DNA of 64,000 nucleotides from Coriobacteriia bacterium. Its GTDB lineage: Bacteria; Actinomycetota; Coriobacteriia; Coriobacteriales; Eggerthellaceae. Below, piece after piece: positions 45,901 through 55,278 of the stretch. Positions within the stretch are counted from its first letter, which is position 1. Each line of letters begins with the position of its first letter. Position numbers and translations under genes: made by a program. A model generated the notes under the pieces. It searched no databases. It worked only from the letters and a program-made list of their open reading frames with translations, and was not told the DNA's origin. Location: NCBI GenBank assembly GCA_030537355.1, contig JAUNNF010000008.1, forward strand, positions 1-64,000, given 5' to 3'.

Positions 45901-48603
45901 CTGTGTTTCGCTACAGCATTTATTATTTGAAATAATTACATTGCCAGTGATACTAGTACTACCATTACTAAAAATGCCACCACCATAAGAAGGTAAATTA
46001 TCAGCATCGCTTTTAGCTTCATTATAAGAAATAGAACCTATATTAATGTCTAATTTAATTTCAGGACTTTGGTATATTCCTCCACCTTGTTTGGCTATAT
46101 TAGGTTTTCCTTCTTCACCGATAGTGCCACCTTGTATATAAAAGGCACCCGATGTAATTGAGCCTAAACAAATGCCACCACCAAGATCGGCTTTATTACC
46201 AAAAATTTTAACATTTTCTCCATTAATCTTGCCCGATGTAGCATATACACCACCGCCTTGTTCAGCAGTATTATTAGAAATTTCACCACCTGTCATAGTA
46301 AAATTTTGTCCGGCAGAGCAGATGCCACCACCGAACACGGCAGAATTACAACTTACATACCCACCATTAATAGATAAATTAGACTGAAAAGTACCATAAA
46401 TACCTCCACCCCATGAAGAAGACGTATTTTTGTAAACAGTTTCCTGAATTTTCCCTCCAATTTGACCTTTCTCAACAACAACTTTACCATCTGCAAAAAT
46501 AGCTCCGCCATTCCCTTCAGAATGATTTCCACCAATTAAAATATGCTCACCATTGATTGTTAATACTGAATTACCATAAGAATAAATACCGCCACCGTGG
46601 CCTTCAGTATTTCCACCTGTAATTAAGCCAATATGACCTCTAGTGTTGGTATCGACAAGGGTAAGGTTGCCTTTATTTAAAATTACATGACCGTCAAAAG
46701 AAGGACTGGTTAAACTACGATCTATTTTGAATCCATTTAAATCAAGAGTAATATATTTATCTTCTGGAACGTTCAATCCCTCCTCGGTAGATAAAGCAAC
46801 AACATCATTATATAATTTTATAATAGTTGGATTTTTTGGATCTGTAGATGCATCATTTAACAAAGTTTGAAGTTTTTCAAAGCTCATCCAATCTTTAGCC
46901 AAATAGATTTTGCCACCTTCGTTTATGGTCTCATATCCGTCATAGTCTGATAAGAATTTTTTATAGTCATCACCGTGCCCTTCAACAATCATAACTGGAT
47001 TTCCTATAGTGGGCTCTTCCTTACAAAAAACTCCTACTTTGAGATTTTCGCCAATACCTACTTCATCAATCTCAATTTTCATGTATGTATCTAAATACAC
47101 GTTACTTGACGAATTGTTGGTTTTTTTGTTATTGCTAATATCTACATTGCCAGCAATTTTAAAATGAGCGCCTGTTACATCAGTGGCCACATAAACTCCA
47201 GCACCATTTTCAATAGCCATATTTGGAGAATTCTCTTTTCCAATTGTACAATTATTTAAATTTAGGGAACCCCGTTCTAAATAGGCAGCACCACCATATT
47301 TACTAGAAATATTCCCTGAAATATCTACAGAAGTACCACTTATAGAACATTCTCCCTCATTGACGCAAATTGCACCTCCATATGCTCCAGATGAGCTATC
47401 GCATTTATTGTTAGTAAATATTCCACCAGTAATATTTGTTTTAGCCGTAGTAGTTTTATTTACGATGCCTCCCCCATAACAGTCCTGATTTTCACTTTTG
47501 CACTCGTTGTAAGAAATGCTACCTCCGCTAATATTCAAAGTTGCTTCTTTATTAAATATTCCTCCACCTTCTTGTGTGGCAATATTTGGCTTTCCATTTT
47601 CGCCAATAAAACCATTTACTATGTTAAAGGTACCAGTATTTAAAAATATGGCGCCGCCTTTATCAGCTTTATTGTCAATGATTTTAGCATTCTCTCCATT
47701 TATGCTACCCGATGCAGCATATACACCACCACCTTCTTTAGCTGTGTTATTAGAAATCTCGCCACCTGTCATATCAAAGTTGCCCTCACAATAAATAGCG
47801 CCACCATAGCTAGTATCGTTTGCAACGTTTTCGGTTATTATGCCTCCTGTCATATGCAATGATGATTGAGTACTACGCATTGCAATAGCACCACCTCTCG
47901 AAGAAGTATTCTGACTTATACATCCACCTGAAATAGAACAGTCTAAACTATCACAACATATAGCTCCACCAGATGAATTGGCGCTATTCCCATAAACTAC
48001 ATCACCAATTTTTCCACCGATTCGACAATTTTGTATATCAATATTTTTACAAGAGCAATATATAGCACCACCATCCATTTTAGAATGGTTTCCGCCAATT
48101 AGAACATTCTCACCTTTTATAGTTAAAACTGACTCAGAACTAGAACAAATAATACCTCCACCAGCAGAATCATTATTTCCACCCGTAATCAACCCTGTAT
48201 GACCTTGATTATTGTTATCTACAATAGTTAACTTATGAAAACTCTTAATGACATAACCATGATTCCTAGGTTCGCGTAAAGCTCGATCGATAGTATGACC
48301 ATTCAAATCAAGTGTAATATCAAAAAATGCTTCAATTCCATCCTCGCTATCATTTGCACGATAATCTTTTTGCAAAGTCAAAACAGATCCAGCTGCACTG
48401 TTAAATTCATATTGCAACTCGGTGAAATTTCCAACCTCGTCATTAATGTCAGAGTTGCTTTGAATATCATTTCGTTGTAATTTAGTTATAGGATTATCGT
48501 TGTTTCCATTCATCGCAAAAGATGTAACAAAAAACAATCCTACGAGAAAAAAAGCTGATGTGGGAATAATAATTAGCTTAAAAAATTTTTTTAATTTAGA
48601 CAT
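42928..48603 (-). CDS. Secreted giant beta-helix/BspA-LRR surface protein, paralogue 1
   Basis: 1891 residues. The signal peptide (hydrophobic residues 8-29) ends near FVTSFA. Residues about 60-1190 form a right-handed beta-helix full of GGAI/GGGI-Y turns (NNTAKEGGGVYAASG), built as two long modules (about 55-570, 575-1070) and a short third, each opening with an xxLQ…LDLNG block. Residues about 1290-1410 are BspA-type leucine-rich repeats (IPETITSIGSGAFSGCTKL). A second beta-helix spans about 1490-1760 and a charged helical tail ends in GKKRS. There is no LPxTG, SLH or other known wall anchor. Likely an adhesin or cell-surface structural protein; the exact target is unknown. Confidence 0.88.
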   Translation of the reverse strand: MSKLKKFFKLIIIPTSAFFLVGLFFVTSFAMNGNNDNPITKLQRNDIQSNSDINDEVGNFTELQYEFNSAAGSVLTLQKDYRANDSEDGIEAFFDITLDLNGHTIDRALREPRNHGYVIKSFHKLTIVDNNNQGHTGLITGGNNDSAGGGIICSSSESVLTIKGENVLIGGNHSKMDGGAIYCSCKNIDIQNCRIGGKIGDVVYGNSANSSGGAICCDSLDCSISGGCISQNTSSRGGAIAMRSTQSSLHMTGGIITENVANDTSYGGAIYCEGNFDMTGGEISNNTAKEGGGVYAASGSINGENAKIIDNKADKGGAIFLNTGTFNIVNGFIGENGKPNIATQEGGGIFNKEATLNISGGSISYNECKSENQDCYGGGIVNKTTTAKTNITGGIFTNNKCDSSSGAYGGAICVNEGECSISGTSVDISGNISSKYGGAAYLERGSLNLNNCTIGKENSPNMAIENGAGVYVATDVTGAHFKIAGNVDISNNKKTNNSSSNVYLDTYMKIEIDEVGIGENLKVGVFCKEEPTIGNPVMIVEGHGDDYKKFLSDYDGYETINEGGKIYLAKDWMSFEKLQTLLNDASTDPKNPTIIKLYNDVVALSTEEGLNVPEDKYITLDLNGFKIDRSLTSPSFDGHVILNKGNLTLVDTNTRGHIGLITGGNTEGHGGGIYSYGNSVLTINGEHILIGGNHSEGNGGAIFADGKVVVEKGQIGGKIQETVYKNTSSSWGGGIYGTFQSNLSINGGYVSCNSAVFGGGICSAGQNFTMTGGEISNNTAEQGGGVYATSGKINGENVKIFGNKADLGGGICLGSITSGAFYIQGGTIGEEGKPNIAKQGGGIYQSPEIKLDINIGSISYNEAKSDADNLPSYGGGIFSNGSTSITGNVIISNNKCCSETQQSAGGAVYVGGGTCYIAQIEISGNASDMYGGGIYLGAGSLSLDSDCKIGKEGSPNTADENGGGVYVATSAADSHFKIGNGVNIINNTNTDNSLNNVYLAQGRFMEIVEGKEFGENLKVGVTCQQTPTEENPVLIVNGHENDYKKFLSDNKDYEAIRKDGKIYLANYKENPNANWKNLQDNINKGDDVTLTEDIVFDWSREDYTGLVVPSEKTVNLNLNGFSINANLKEAIDDGYVIKNEGNLTITDGTITGGFSTTEGAGICSKGKLTVSGNVIIRNNKSKLDGQERQSNVYVDWNEKRDNCISASGLSNDSYIGVADSSGCSWDDSNKFSDAEVGYAKFFHVDENEGSIATYSTGDGAKDLYLSSLKSDAEGYINSYVKKIQPPAELKIPYTINAVNITGIAGSVFENDEYVSSVDIPETITSIGSGAFSGCTKLTKFNINGNNPNYVAGQVGKNYPMLLSKASNAQTLYAYPSATGDIEIPEAITNLDAKAFEGCENLTSVFFKGDRPEDEGLNALAGQSLIIKYYLEHSWYDKPKPEGKASWNPIIKSNDDFEIFLSNDNLSGETAGVNEDLDFSSKSGKVLTVKTTINKQKTVKFGDSVSLNIGNNAIELQGAQLNIEGGKISNHTVASKSFTANENTNVPVDPDKLVKEPDWAINGSHNTMLQSSNSNAVATISDGTVIHNMKGSTLSIKNTIFEYNTITYGSIYNNGTLLLDNCKFYNNNSVYDGTEYVAGGACLFNSGTATVANTNFGDSTHENKAVLYGGAIANISNLNLLSCLIYNCSAKFGGGIFNSRNAAGTLKGVITIRSSIIDHNKAGGDGVACAGAGILCVNGVDLTLGEDMDISTNKRGKDYDNICLGRSTEGSMNLIKFMPNFSTLGTNKIGITTETKPTSINNILICNQTADFADMLESDNDAYAIEAYEHQIFLRLKNQLKAFDNMVDKTELHSAIDKANKKFDMNKTIDSAKSLYGNIVDKFRVVLGKKRS

Positions 48604-48630
48604 AATTTACTTCCTTTTACAACCTTAAAT

Positions 48631-48636
48631 ATTATA
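48631..48636 (-). promoter_or_regulatory. -10 element of adhesin paralogue 1
   Basis: TATAAT in the context GTTATAATATTTA on the - strand, 28 bases before the start codon with AAGGAAG between. The same context precedes paralogue 2 (54633-54638). No convincing -35 is visible. Confidence 0.5.
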
Positions 48637-48700
48637 ACTAAAGTAGGTAAAATCTAGACAATAAATTTATGATCAACTTTTAATTTTAGCGTCTGAAAAA

Positions 48701-48853
48701 TTATGACAAATAGCTGTTAGATCCATCAGAATCGTCCAGGCTTGGTGGCCAAGGTTCAGGTTGAGGGCCTGGAGTGCTAGCTTGTATAACATCAATCTTA
48801 TCAAAATAAGTAACAAAGATTTCTGGAGTAGTGTATTTTTTTAAATCTTTCAC
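48701..48853 (-). CDS. Small conserved protein, paralogue 2 (50 aa), coupled to the adhesin gene
   Basis: GTG start one base after the stop of adhesin paralogue 2, with the ribosome site AAGGAG inside the adhesin's last codons. It reads MKDLKKYTTPEIFVTYFDKI, then DVIQASTPGPQPEPWPPSLD, and ends DSDGSNSYLS. It differs from the 42783-42926 copy at one residue of the first 41 but has a different tail, so the body is under constraint or recently copied while the tail is free. No export signal. Function unknown; a regulator, partner or precursor peptide linked to the adhesin are all possible. Confidence 0.75.
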   Translation of the reverse strand: MKDLKKYTTPEIFVTYFDKIDVIQASTPGPQPEPWPPSLDDSDGSNSYLS

Positions 48854-48854
48854 C

Positions 48855-51800
48855 TTAACTCCTTTCCTTGCCTAATACTATCCTAAATTTATCTACAATA
48901 TTTCCATACAGAGACTTTGCAGAATCGATTGTTTTATTCATGTCGAATTTTTTGCTCTTTTCTACAGCTTTATCAATTGCGCTATGCAAGTTGTCAGTAT
49001 CATTCAATTGATTTTTGACAACTAAAGCCATCTGGCCAGTAAATTTAGAAGTACCAGAAATTTCATAGGCATCATTATCAGACACAAACATATCAGAATA
49101 TCTGTTAGTTTCACAAATTAAAACTGGGCAATCTAGTGTTGGTTTGGTTTCAGTTGTAATACCAATTTTATTTGAACCAAGTATACTAAAATCATCAGTA
49201 AAAGAAATTAGATTCCAATAACCTTCTGTCCGTGGACGACCCAAGCAAATATTGTCTTTGGCTTGTCCGCGCATATTGCCAAAGATTTGCATATATTCAC
49301 CTAAAGTAAGACGAGTATTGTTAACGCATAAAATACCAGCACCTGCACAAGCTACACCATCGCCGCCAGCTTTGTTTGCAGTAATGTGAGACTGTTTAAT
49401 AGTAATATCCCCTACCAAACTTCCCCCAACGTTTCTACTGTTAAAGATTCCTCCACCAAACTTAGCAGAACAATTAGTAATATTACAACTCTCTAAACTG
49501 AGTTTTGAAATATTAGCGATCGCACCACCATATAAAACTGCTTTATTTTCGTGAGTGCTATCACCAAAATTAGTATTAGCAACAGTAGCTGTACCTGAAT
49601 TAAAAAGACAAGCACCACCTGCTACATATTCAGTTCCGTCGTACACTGAATTATTATTGTAAAATTTACAATTATTTAATGAAAGTGTACCATTATTGTA
49701 AATACTTCCGTAAGTAATGTTATTAGATTCAAATATAGTATTGTCGATGGAAAGCGTAGCTTCATTCATATTGTGAATAACTGTTCCATCATAAATTGTA
49801 GCTACTGCATTTGAATTGGATTTATCAGTACCATATACTGCCCAATCTGGTTCTTTTACAAATTTGTTTGGATCAGCAAGTGCATTGGTATTTTGATTTG
49901 TGTTAAAGGATTTAGATGCAACTGTATGACCGGATATTTTTCCTCCTTCGATTTTGAGCTGTGCGCCTTTTTTTAATTCTATTGAGTTATTACCAATATT
50001 TAGTGAAACAGATTCTCCAAATTTAACAGTCTTCCATTTATTGTCAGTTGATTCGACTGTCAACACTTTACCAGAAGTTGATAAAAAGTTTAGATTTTCA
50101 TTTACGTCAGCCGTCTCACCACTACAATACGGAGAAGACAAGAAGTTAGCAAAGTGATTATAATTTGAAATAACTGGATACCAAGAAGCATCTCCTTCGG
50201 GTTTAGGATTATCACACCATAAGTTTGTAGGGTGATATTTAATAGCTAAACTCCGATCAGCAAGAAGAGCATTTAATCCTTCATCTTCTGGCCTGTCACC
50301 TTTAAAAAATACAGACGTTAAGTTTTCACATCCTTCAAATGCTTTAGCATCAAGATCTGTAATTGCTTCTGGAATCTCTATATCTCCATTTGCACTTGGA
50401 TAAGCATATAATATTTGTTCATTAGATGCTTTACTCAACAGCATTGGGTAATTAGCTCCTACTTGTCCTGCTACATAATTTGGATTGTTGCTATTAATAA
50501 TAAATTTGATCAAATTCGTACACCCTGAAAACGCCCCCGCACCAATACTTGTAATTGTTTCTGGTATATCAACAGAACGAATATTTTTATCATTTTTAAA
50601 AACAGAATCAGCAATTCCTATTATATCTAAAGCATTAATAGTATAAGGAATTTTCAAATCGTATTCATTATTGTACTTTCTAGTATATCCATTAATAATG
50701 CCATCAGCGTCAGTTTTTAAGGTACTTAAATAAAGCCCATAATCTTTAGAATAAGTAGCAATTGAACCATTACCTTCATCAGAATGAAAAAACTTGGCAT
50801 ATCCAACTTCAGCATCGCTGATTTTTACACCATCCACCCAAGCGCCAAAAGAATTTGTAACACCAATATATGAGCCATCTTTTAAATCGCTAGCACTTAT
50901 AAAGTTATTTCTGTCATCATTCAGCTCAAGAAATGCATTACTTGGGTGTGATCGTCCTTCTGACACAGATTTATTATCATTAATAATAACTTTTCCAGAA
51001 ACTGTAAGTTTACCTGAATTGTGAATCCAAATGCCAGCATTATCAGTTGTTGAAAAACCTCCTGTGATAGTACCGTTAGTAATTGTTAAATTGCCTTCAT
51101 TATTAATTACATGACCATCATATTCCGCTTCTTTTATATTCGCATTTATTGAATGATCATTCATTATAAGATTTACAGTTTGTCCACTTGGAACATGAAG
51201 TTTAGTGTATTCTTCTCTAGACCAATCAAAAACAATATCTTTTGTTAATGTAACGTCGCCACCTTTGTTTATATTATCTTGAAGTCCTTTCCAGTCAGCA
51301 TTAGGGTCTTTCTTATAGTTCGCTAAATAAATTTTTCCATTTTCTCTTATAACCTCATAATTCGTATTATCTGATGAGAATTTTTTAAAATCTTTTGAAT
51401 GACCGTTAACGATCAAAACAGGATTTTCTTCAGTAGGAGCTTGTTGACAAGTAACTCCTACATCAAGATTTTTGCCAATTCCTTTCTTTTCGTCAATTTC
51501 AATAACTCTACCTTCACTTAAATACACGTTATTTGGTGAACTGTCAGTTTTTTCGTTATCTGTAATATCTATATCGCCAGCAATTATAAAATGAGAACTT
51601 GTTTTATCAGAACCTACATAAACTCCAGCACCATTTACAGTAGCCTTATTTGGATTGCTATCAATACCAATTGGGCACGATTCTAACATCAACAAACCAG
51701 TTTTTAAATAGAAACCACCACCATAATCAGAAGTATTACCCCATATATGAGAAAACTTACTACTTACAGAACACTCACCGCCACCAACATAAACAGCACC

Positions 51801-54605
51801 ACCAGCAGATTGTTTCTGCGATTCACTACCGCATTTATTGTAACATAAACTTCCTTCGCTAATTTTAGTGGTACCATTACTAAAAAGGCCACCACCATAA
51901 GAAGGTTTATCTTCACTTTGTGCTATATTATGAGAAATAGAACCTCCAGTAATAAATAAATTAGTTTGGGAATTTTGGTATATTCCTCCACCTTCTTTAG
52001 CTATATTAGGATTTGGTTCTGTTCCAATATTACCAGCTTGTACGTAAAAATTACCTTCTCCGGTTAAATATATTCCTCCGCCTTGATCGGCCTTGTTACC
52101 TACGATATCGGGTGAGCCATATGGAACACTAGTAGAAATTTTACCAGACTTTCCATACAAACCTGCACCTAACGAAGCAGTGTTATGAGAAATTTCTCCA
52201 CCATCTACACGAGTAGACGTCATAATAAATTCACTTAATGAACAAACACCACCACCTTTACTTTGTGCTGCGTTATAAGAAATTACTCCGCCTGTCATAT
52301 TAAAGTTATTCACACAATAAACACCACCACCGTCAGTGGCAGTATTATGACATATACTTCCACCTGAAACAGAACATTCTGAACAATATATAGCTCCGCC
52401 GTGATATGCAGCGCTATTCTCATAAATTTGTTCACCAATTTTTCCACCGATTTGGCCATTTTGTATATTGACTTTTCCACCTTCAGAAGAAATAGCTCCA
52501 CCATCTGCACCAGAATGATTTCCGCCAATCAAAACATGGCCACCATTGATTGTTAATGCTGAATAAGGAGAACAATGAATACCACCACCGTTTTCTTCGT
52601 TATTTCCTCCTGTAATCAAGCCAATATCACCCTTAGTGTTGGAATCGATAATAGTAAGATCTCCACTATTAGAAATTACATAACCATCATCTTTAGGACT
52701 AGTTAATCCACGGTCAATTTTATAACCTTTTAAATCAAGAATAACATATCTATTTTCTGGAAGATTCAAACCAGCCTCGCTAGATTCAGCAACAACATCG
52801 CAATACAATTTTATAGTAGTTGGATTTTCTGAATCTGTGGATGCATTATCAAACTGAGATTGAAGGCCTTTAAAAGTCATCCAATCTTTAGTCAAGCAGA
52901 TATTACCAGCGTTGTTTAATGTCTTCCAACCCTCATCGTCTGCTAAGAATTTTTCAAAATCTTCACCGTGCCCAATAACAATCGTAACTGGATTTTCTAC
53001 AGTTGGCACTTGCTGACAAGAAACACCTACTTTAAGTTTCTCGTCAATACCTACTTCTTCATCGATCTCAATTTTGCTGCCTGTGCCTAAATAAACATTG
53101 CTTGATGAATTGTCTCTTTTTTTGTTATTTCTAATATCTAAATTGCCAGAAATTTTTAAATGAGAATGATCATTAGTGGCAACATAAACTCCAGCACCAT
53201 TTTCATTAGCCTTATTTGGAGTGGTTTCTTTTCCGATTGTACAATCATTTAAATTCAGGGAACCCCCGTCGAAATAGACAGCACCACCATATTTACTAGA
53301 AGTGTTCCCTGAAATATCTACAGAAGTACCACTTATAGAACATTCTCCCTCATTGACGCAAATTGCACCCCCATATGCTCCAGTTGAGCTATTGCATTTA
53401 TTGTTAGTAAATATTCCACCAGTAATATTTGTTTTAGCCTTAGTAGTTTTATTTACGATGCCACCCCCATAACAGTCCTGATTTTCACTTTTACACTCGT
53501 TGTAAGAAATGCTACCTCCGCTAATATTTAAAGTTGCTTCATTGTTAAATATTCCTCCACCTTCTTGTGTAGCGATATTAGGCTTTTCATCTTCGCCGAT
53601 AGTTCCATTAATTATGTTAAAGGTGCCAGTATTTAAAAATATGGCGCCGCCTTTATCAGCTTTATTGTCAACAATTTTAGCATTCGCTCCATTTATGGTA
53701 CCCGACGCAGTATATACGCCACCACCTTCTTTAGCTGTATTATTAGAAATTACACCACCTGTCATATCAAAGTTGCCCTCACAATAAATAGCGCCACCAT
53801 AGCATTTGTTAACGCCTTTAGCAACATTTTCGGATATTGTACCCCCAGTCATATGTAATGATGATTCAGCTTTAAAAATTGCAATGGCACCACTTTTCGA
53901 AGAAGTATTCTGGCAAATACTTCCACCTGAAATAGAACATTCTGAACTAGAACAACATATAGCTCCACCATCGTAATTAGCGCTATTCCCATAGACAACT
54001 TCACCAATTTTTCCACCGATTCGACAATTTTGTATATCAATTTTTTGACCTTCAAAATATATAGCTCCACCATTTGACTCAGAATGGTTTCCGCCAATTA
54101 GAACATTCTCACCTTTTATAGTTAAAGCTGCATTATTTCCTAAACATTCAATACATCCACCAGCTTGTGTATTATTACCACCTGTAATCAACCCAGTATA
54201 ACCTTGATTATTACTATCTGTAATGGTTAACTTAAAACGAGTCTGAAAGACATAACCATATAACTTAGGTTCGCTTAAAGCTCGATTGATGGTATGGCCA
54301 TTCAAATCAAGTATATAATCTTTACTTAATACAATTCCATCCTCACCATCATTTGCGAGATAATCTTTTTGTAAAGCTATAGTAGCTCCTGGACCTGCAT
54401 CATTAAGTAATGTTTGTAACTCAGCAAAATTTCCAGGCTCGTCATTAATGTCAGCGTTGTTTTGAATAGCATTTAGTTGTAATTTACTTATAGGATTATT
54501 GTTGTTTCCGTTCATAGCAAAAGATGTAACAAAAAATAATCCTACGAGAAAAAAAACTGATGCAGGAATAATAATTAATTTAAAAATCTTTTTTAATTTA
54601 GACAT
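48855..54605 (-). CDS. Secreted giant beta-helix/BspA-LRR surface protein, paralogue 2
   Basis: 1916 residues with the same plan as paralogue 1: signal peptide (hydrophobic 8-29, ending near FVTSFA), two long beta-helix modules and a short third to about residue 1190, BspA-like leucine-rich repeats near 1310-1430 (IPETITSIGAGAFSGCTNL), a further beta-helix near 1510-1790, and the tail ending in GKERS. It has about 25 more residues, mostly inside the second module. Similarity to paralogue 1 is patchy, near-identical in the first module and last third but only about two-thirds identical in module 2. No sortase motif or membrane anchor was found. Confidence 0.88.
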   Translation of the reverse strand: MSKLKKIFKLIIIPASVFFLVGLFFVTSFAMNGNNNNPISKLQLNAIQNNADINDEPGNFAELQTLLNDAGPGATIALQKDYLANDGEDGIVLSKDYILDLNGHTINRALSEPKLYGYVFQTRFKLTITDSNNQGYTGLITGGNNTQAGGCIECLGNNAALTIKGENVLIGGNHSESNGGAIYFEGQKIDIQNCRIGGKIGEVVYGNSANYDGGAICCSSSECSISGGSICQNTSSKSGAIAIFKAESSLHMTGGTISENVAKGVNKCYGGAIYCEGNFDMTGGVISNNTAKEGGGVYTASGTINGANAKIVDNKADKGGAIFLNTGTFNIINGTIGEDEKPNIATQEGGGIFNNEATLNISGGSISYNECKSENQDCYGGGIVNKTTKAKTNITGGIFTNNKCNSSTGAYGGAICVNEGECSISGTSVDISGNTSSKYGGAVYFDGGSLNLNDCTIGKETTPNKANENGAGVYVATNDHSHLKISGNLDIRNNKKRDNSSSNVYLGTGSKIEIDEEVGIDEKLKVGVSCQQVPTVENPVTIVIGHGEDFEKFLADDEGWKTLNNAGNICLTKDWMTFKGLQSQFDNASTDSENPTTIKLYCDVVAESSEAGLNLPENRYVILDLKGYKIDRGLTSPKDDGYVISNSGDLTIIDSNTKGDIGLITGGNNEENGGGIHCSPYSALTINGGHVLIGGNHSGADGGAISSEGGKVNIQNGQIGGKIGEQIYENSAAYHGGAIYCSECSVSGGSICHNTATDGGGVYCVNNFNMTGGVISYNAAQSKGGGVCSLSEFIMTSTRVDGGEISHNTASLGAGLYGKSGKISTSVPYGSPDIVGNKADQGGGIYLTGEGNFYVQAGNIGTEPNPNIAKEGGGIYQNSQTNLFITGGSISHNIAQSEDKPSYGGGLFSNGTTKISEGSLCYNKCGSESQKQSAGGAVYVGGGECSVSSKFSHIWGNTSDYGGGFYLKTGLLMLESCPIGIDSNPNKATVNGAGVYVGSDKTSSHFIIAGDIDITDNEKTDSSPNNVYLSEGRVIEIDEKKGIGKNLDVGVTCQQAPTEENPVLIVNGHSKDFKKFSSDNTNYEVIRENGKIYLANYKKDPNADWKGLQDNINKGGDVTLTKDIVFDWSREEYTKLHVPSGQTVNLIMNDHSINANIKEAEYDGHVINNEGNLTITNGTITGGFSTTDNAGIWIHNSGKLTVSGKVIINDNKSVSEGRSHPSNAFLELNDDRNNFISASDLKDGSYIGVTNSFGAWVDGVKISDAEVGYAKFFHSDEGNGSIATYSKDYGLYLSTLKTDADGIINGYTRKYNNEYDLKIPYTINALDIIGIADSVFKNDKNIRSVDIPETITSIGAGAFSGCTNLIKFIINSNNPNYVAGQVGANYPMLLSKASNEQILYAYPSANGDIEIPEAITDLDAKAFEGCENLTSVFFKGDRPEDEGLNALLADRSLAIKYHPTNLWCDNPKPEGDASWYPVISNYNHFANFLSSPYCSGETADVNENLNFLSTSGKVLTVESTDNKWKTVKFGESVSLNIGNNSIELKKGAQLKIEGGKISGHTVASKSFNTNQNTNALADPNKFVKEPDWAVYGTDKSNSNAVATIYDGTVIHNMNEATLSIDNTIFESNNITYGSIYNNGTLSLNNCKFYNNNSVYDGTEYVAGGACLFNSGTATVANTNFGDSTHENKAVLYGGAIANISKLSLESCNITNCSAKFGGGIFNSRNVGGSLVGDITIKQSHITANKAGGDGVACAGAGILCVNNTRLTLGEYMQIFGNMRGQAKDNICLGRPRTEGYWNLISFTDDFSILGSNKIGITTETKPTLDCPVLICETNRYSDMFVSDNDAYEISGTSKFTGQMALVVKNQLNDTDNLHSAIDKAVEKSKKFDMNKTIDSAKSLYGNIVDKFRIVLGKERS

Positions 54606-54632
54606 AATTTACTCCCTTTTTTAGCCATAAAT

Positions 54633-54638
54633 ATTATA
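54633..54638 (-). promoter_or_regulatory. -10 element of adhesin paralogue 2
   Basis: TATAAT preceded by TGT (extended -10) on the - strand, 28 bases before the ATG, in the same GTTATAATATTTA context as paralogue 1. Confidence 0.5.
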
Positions 54639-54675
54639 ACAAAAAGTAGCTATGGCATAGTAAACAAATTAATGA

Positions 54676-55269
54676 TCAACGATTAAAAACAAGGTAACGA
54701 TTTTGTCCGTCAGCAACAAAATCATCCAGAATTTCAAAAGGTAAACTTCCAATTTCCTCGTTTAAAAAATTATGACAAAAACGCCTAACGTCAGCATCTT
54801 GCCAACCGAGCAGGTAATCATTATTACCAAGGCTTTCTGCTTTAGACAAAACCTTATCGCTCATCTGCCAAAATGTTACTATTGCAATATCTCCACATTT
54901 AAGCATATATTCAATCAATTGAACGCGTAACTCATAATCAGGTATATGATGCATGAGTCCAAAAGCAACACACACATCACAGTTAATTTCAGGCATATTG
55001 TTGTCGAGAAGTGCTTGGACAATATCAAGTCTAACGTCAGCTTCAAAGCTATTATCAATGCCTACTACATCACAATCAGAAACAAATTTCGAGAACCGCT
55101 GATTACCACAACCTATATCTAAAACTTTAGAACCTGGCTTTATGTATTTTTTGCAAAGTTTCCAACCGTCCCAAGGATGTTGCCTAGTTTCAGAAAATGA
55201 CTCGCCTACTTCCTTATAAAAATTAGTGTTCATAGAATTAAATTTTTGTATTTCTTCGATTGGTCTCAT
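54676..55269 (-). CDS. Class I SAM-dependent methyltransferase, Trm9/ALKBH8-like
   Basis: 197 residues from ATG 55269. The SAM-binding motif VLDIGCGNQRFSKFV is near residues 52-66, with VGIDNSFEADVRLD (motif II) after it and CVAFGLMHHIPDYELR (motif IV/V) near 105. The preceding SFSETRQHPWDGWKLCKKYI resembles the N-terminus of Trm9-type tRNA wobble-uridine methyltransferases. Eukaryotic members modify tRNA; the substrate of bacterial relatives is uncertain. A GTG at 55287 would place the start inside the -10 element, so the ATG is chosen. It is divergent from relB and downstream of nothing obvious. Confidence 0.72.
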   Translation of the reverse strand: MRPIEEIQKFNSMNTNFYKEVGESFSETRQHPWDGWKLCKKYIKPGSKVLDIGCGNQRFSKFVSDCDVVGIDNSFEADVRLDIVQALLDNNMPEINCDVCVAFGLMHHIPDYELRVQLIEYMLKCGDIAIVTFWQMSDKVLSKAESLGNNDYLLGWQDADVRRFCHNFLNEEIGSLPFEILDDFVADGQNRYLVFNR

Positions 55270-55278
55270 TAAGCAACA

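Larger units (their letters stand above)
42783..54605 (-). repeat. Tandem duplication of the adhesin plus small-ORF module
   Basis: Two head-to-tail copies (42783-48603 and 48701-54605) with matching promoter, adhesin gene and small ORF. Offset between matching bases is about 5.93 kb at the 3' end and about 5.99 kb at the 5' end. Some blocks are almost identical, for example 43599-43747 against 49526-49674 with one difference, while others differ at a third of residues. Confidence 0.9.

Noticed and set aside
43952-54097. Many 60-120 residue frames antisense or out of frame to the adhesin genes
   Set aside because: They are shadows of the repetitive GGAI/GGGI coding sequence; no independent start signals.
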